The notes below the pieces were generated by a model. It saw nothing but the letters and a program-made list of their open reading frames with translations, was not told the DNA's origin and did not search any database. The position numbers were made by a program, and so were the translations under genes. Shown here piece by piece: positions 63,907 through 64,000 of a stretch of DNA of 64,000 nt (position 1 is the stretch's first letter; each line of letters starts with the position of its first letter). The stretch is taken from NCBI GenBank assembly GCA_032027205.1, contig JAVSMN010000001.1, positions 2,793,418 to 2,857,417 of the forward strand, written 5' to 3'. The DNA is from Zeimonas sp032027205. GTDB taxonomy: Bacteria > Pseudomonadota > Gammaproteobacteria > Burkholderiales > Burkholderiaceae_E.

Positions 63907-64000
63907 ACGGCAGCCGGCGGCTGCGACAGCGCTGGCGCGCTTGGGCGCTGTGATCTGCGGCGTTCAGCGGCGCGCAGCCGTCTGGGACGTGAAGACGCAG

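Overview
The window is about 64 kb of very GC-rich, gene-dense bacterial chromosome, roughly 49 genes with almost no gaps over 200 bases. Gene content points to a betaproteobacterium of the Burkholderiales: a BPSS1780-type membrane protein, DUF3182, the Rieske-xseB-ispA-dxs-folE2 order, homoserine kinase of the ThrB/APH type, a stand-alone UDP-4-keto-pentose/UDP-xylose synthase in an arn operon, and NnrS beside ubiT/U/V. I cannot place it to genus. I saw no tRNA, rRNA, insertion sequence, prophage, integrase or CRISPR array, and no composition shift suggesting an island.

Layout. 1-6.6 kb (minus): the 5' part of leuS, a tiny membrane ORF, a TonB-dependent receptor, an EcsC-family protein and a tandem UspA protein. 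6.7-8.7 kb (plus): an IclR regulator coupled to acetate kinase. 8.7-16.3 kb (minus): fumarylacetoacetase and homogentisate dioxygenase (tyrosine/phenylalanine breakdown), purU, then NnrS-ubiU-ubiV-ubiT, an oxygen-independent ubiquinone module next to a nitric-oxide/denitrification-associated membrane protein. 16.3-22.3 kb: trehalose synthesis (otsA-otsB, minus) diverging from glucokinase and a GH15 glucosidase (plus), a plausible trehalose make-and-break unit; OtsA carries an N-terminal membrane sensor-like module. 22.3-32.5 kb: DMT transporter, signal-less OmpA-domain protein, UvrD-like helicase, BPSS1780 protein, homoserine kinase, LOG protein, polA, ZIP transporter.

32.6-41.7 kb (minus) is the most notable block: yjcH-actP acetate transport, a CBS/DUF294 protein, a small membrane protein, a transporter-histidine kinase fusion of the CbrA/CrbS type, a receiver-only response regulator, and a membrane PAS/degenerate-kinase protein fused to a DnaQ-like DEDDh exonuclease. 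Most junctions are 4-base stop/start overlaps, so it reads as one translationally coupled sensing-and-uptake operon with an unusual nuclease output.

41.9-49.8 kb: GFA protein, CHRD protein, P-loop protein, sulfurtransferase, Rieske oxygenase (minus), then xseB-ispA-dxs-folE2 (plus; isoprenoid and folate precursors). 49.8-58.5 kb (minus): ahpC-ahpD peroxide defence with an OxyR-like upstream element, and a complete-looking L-Ara4N lipid A operon (arnT, arnB, arnC, split arnA formyltransferase and decarboxylase, arnD) downstream of yajQ. 58.6-64 kb: DUF3182 plus hydrolase (plus), then uup and argG (minus); ArgG has an Ala/Lys-rich histone-like tail. A 19-base repeat follows two convergent gene ends (42.4 and 49.8 kb).
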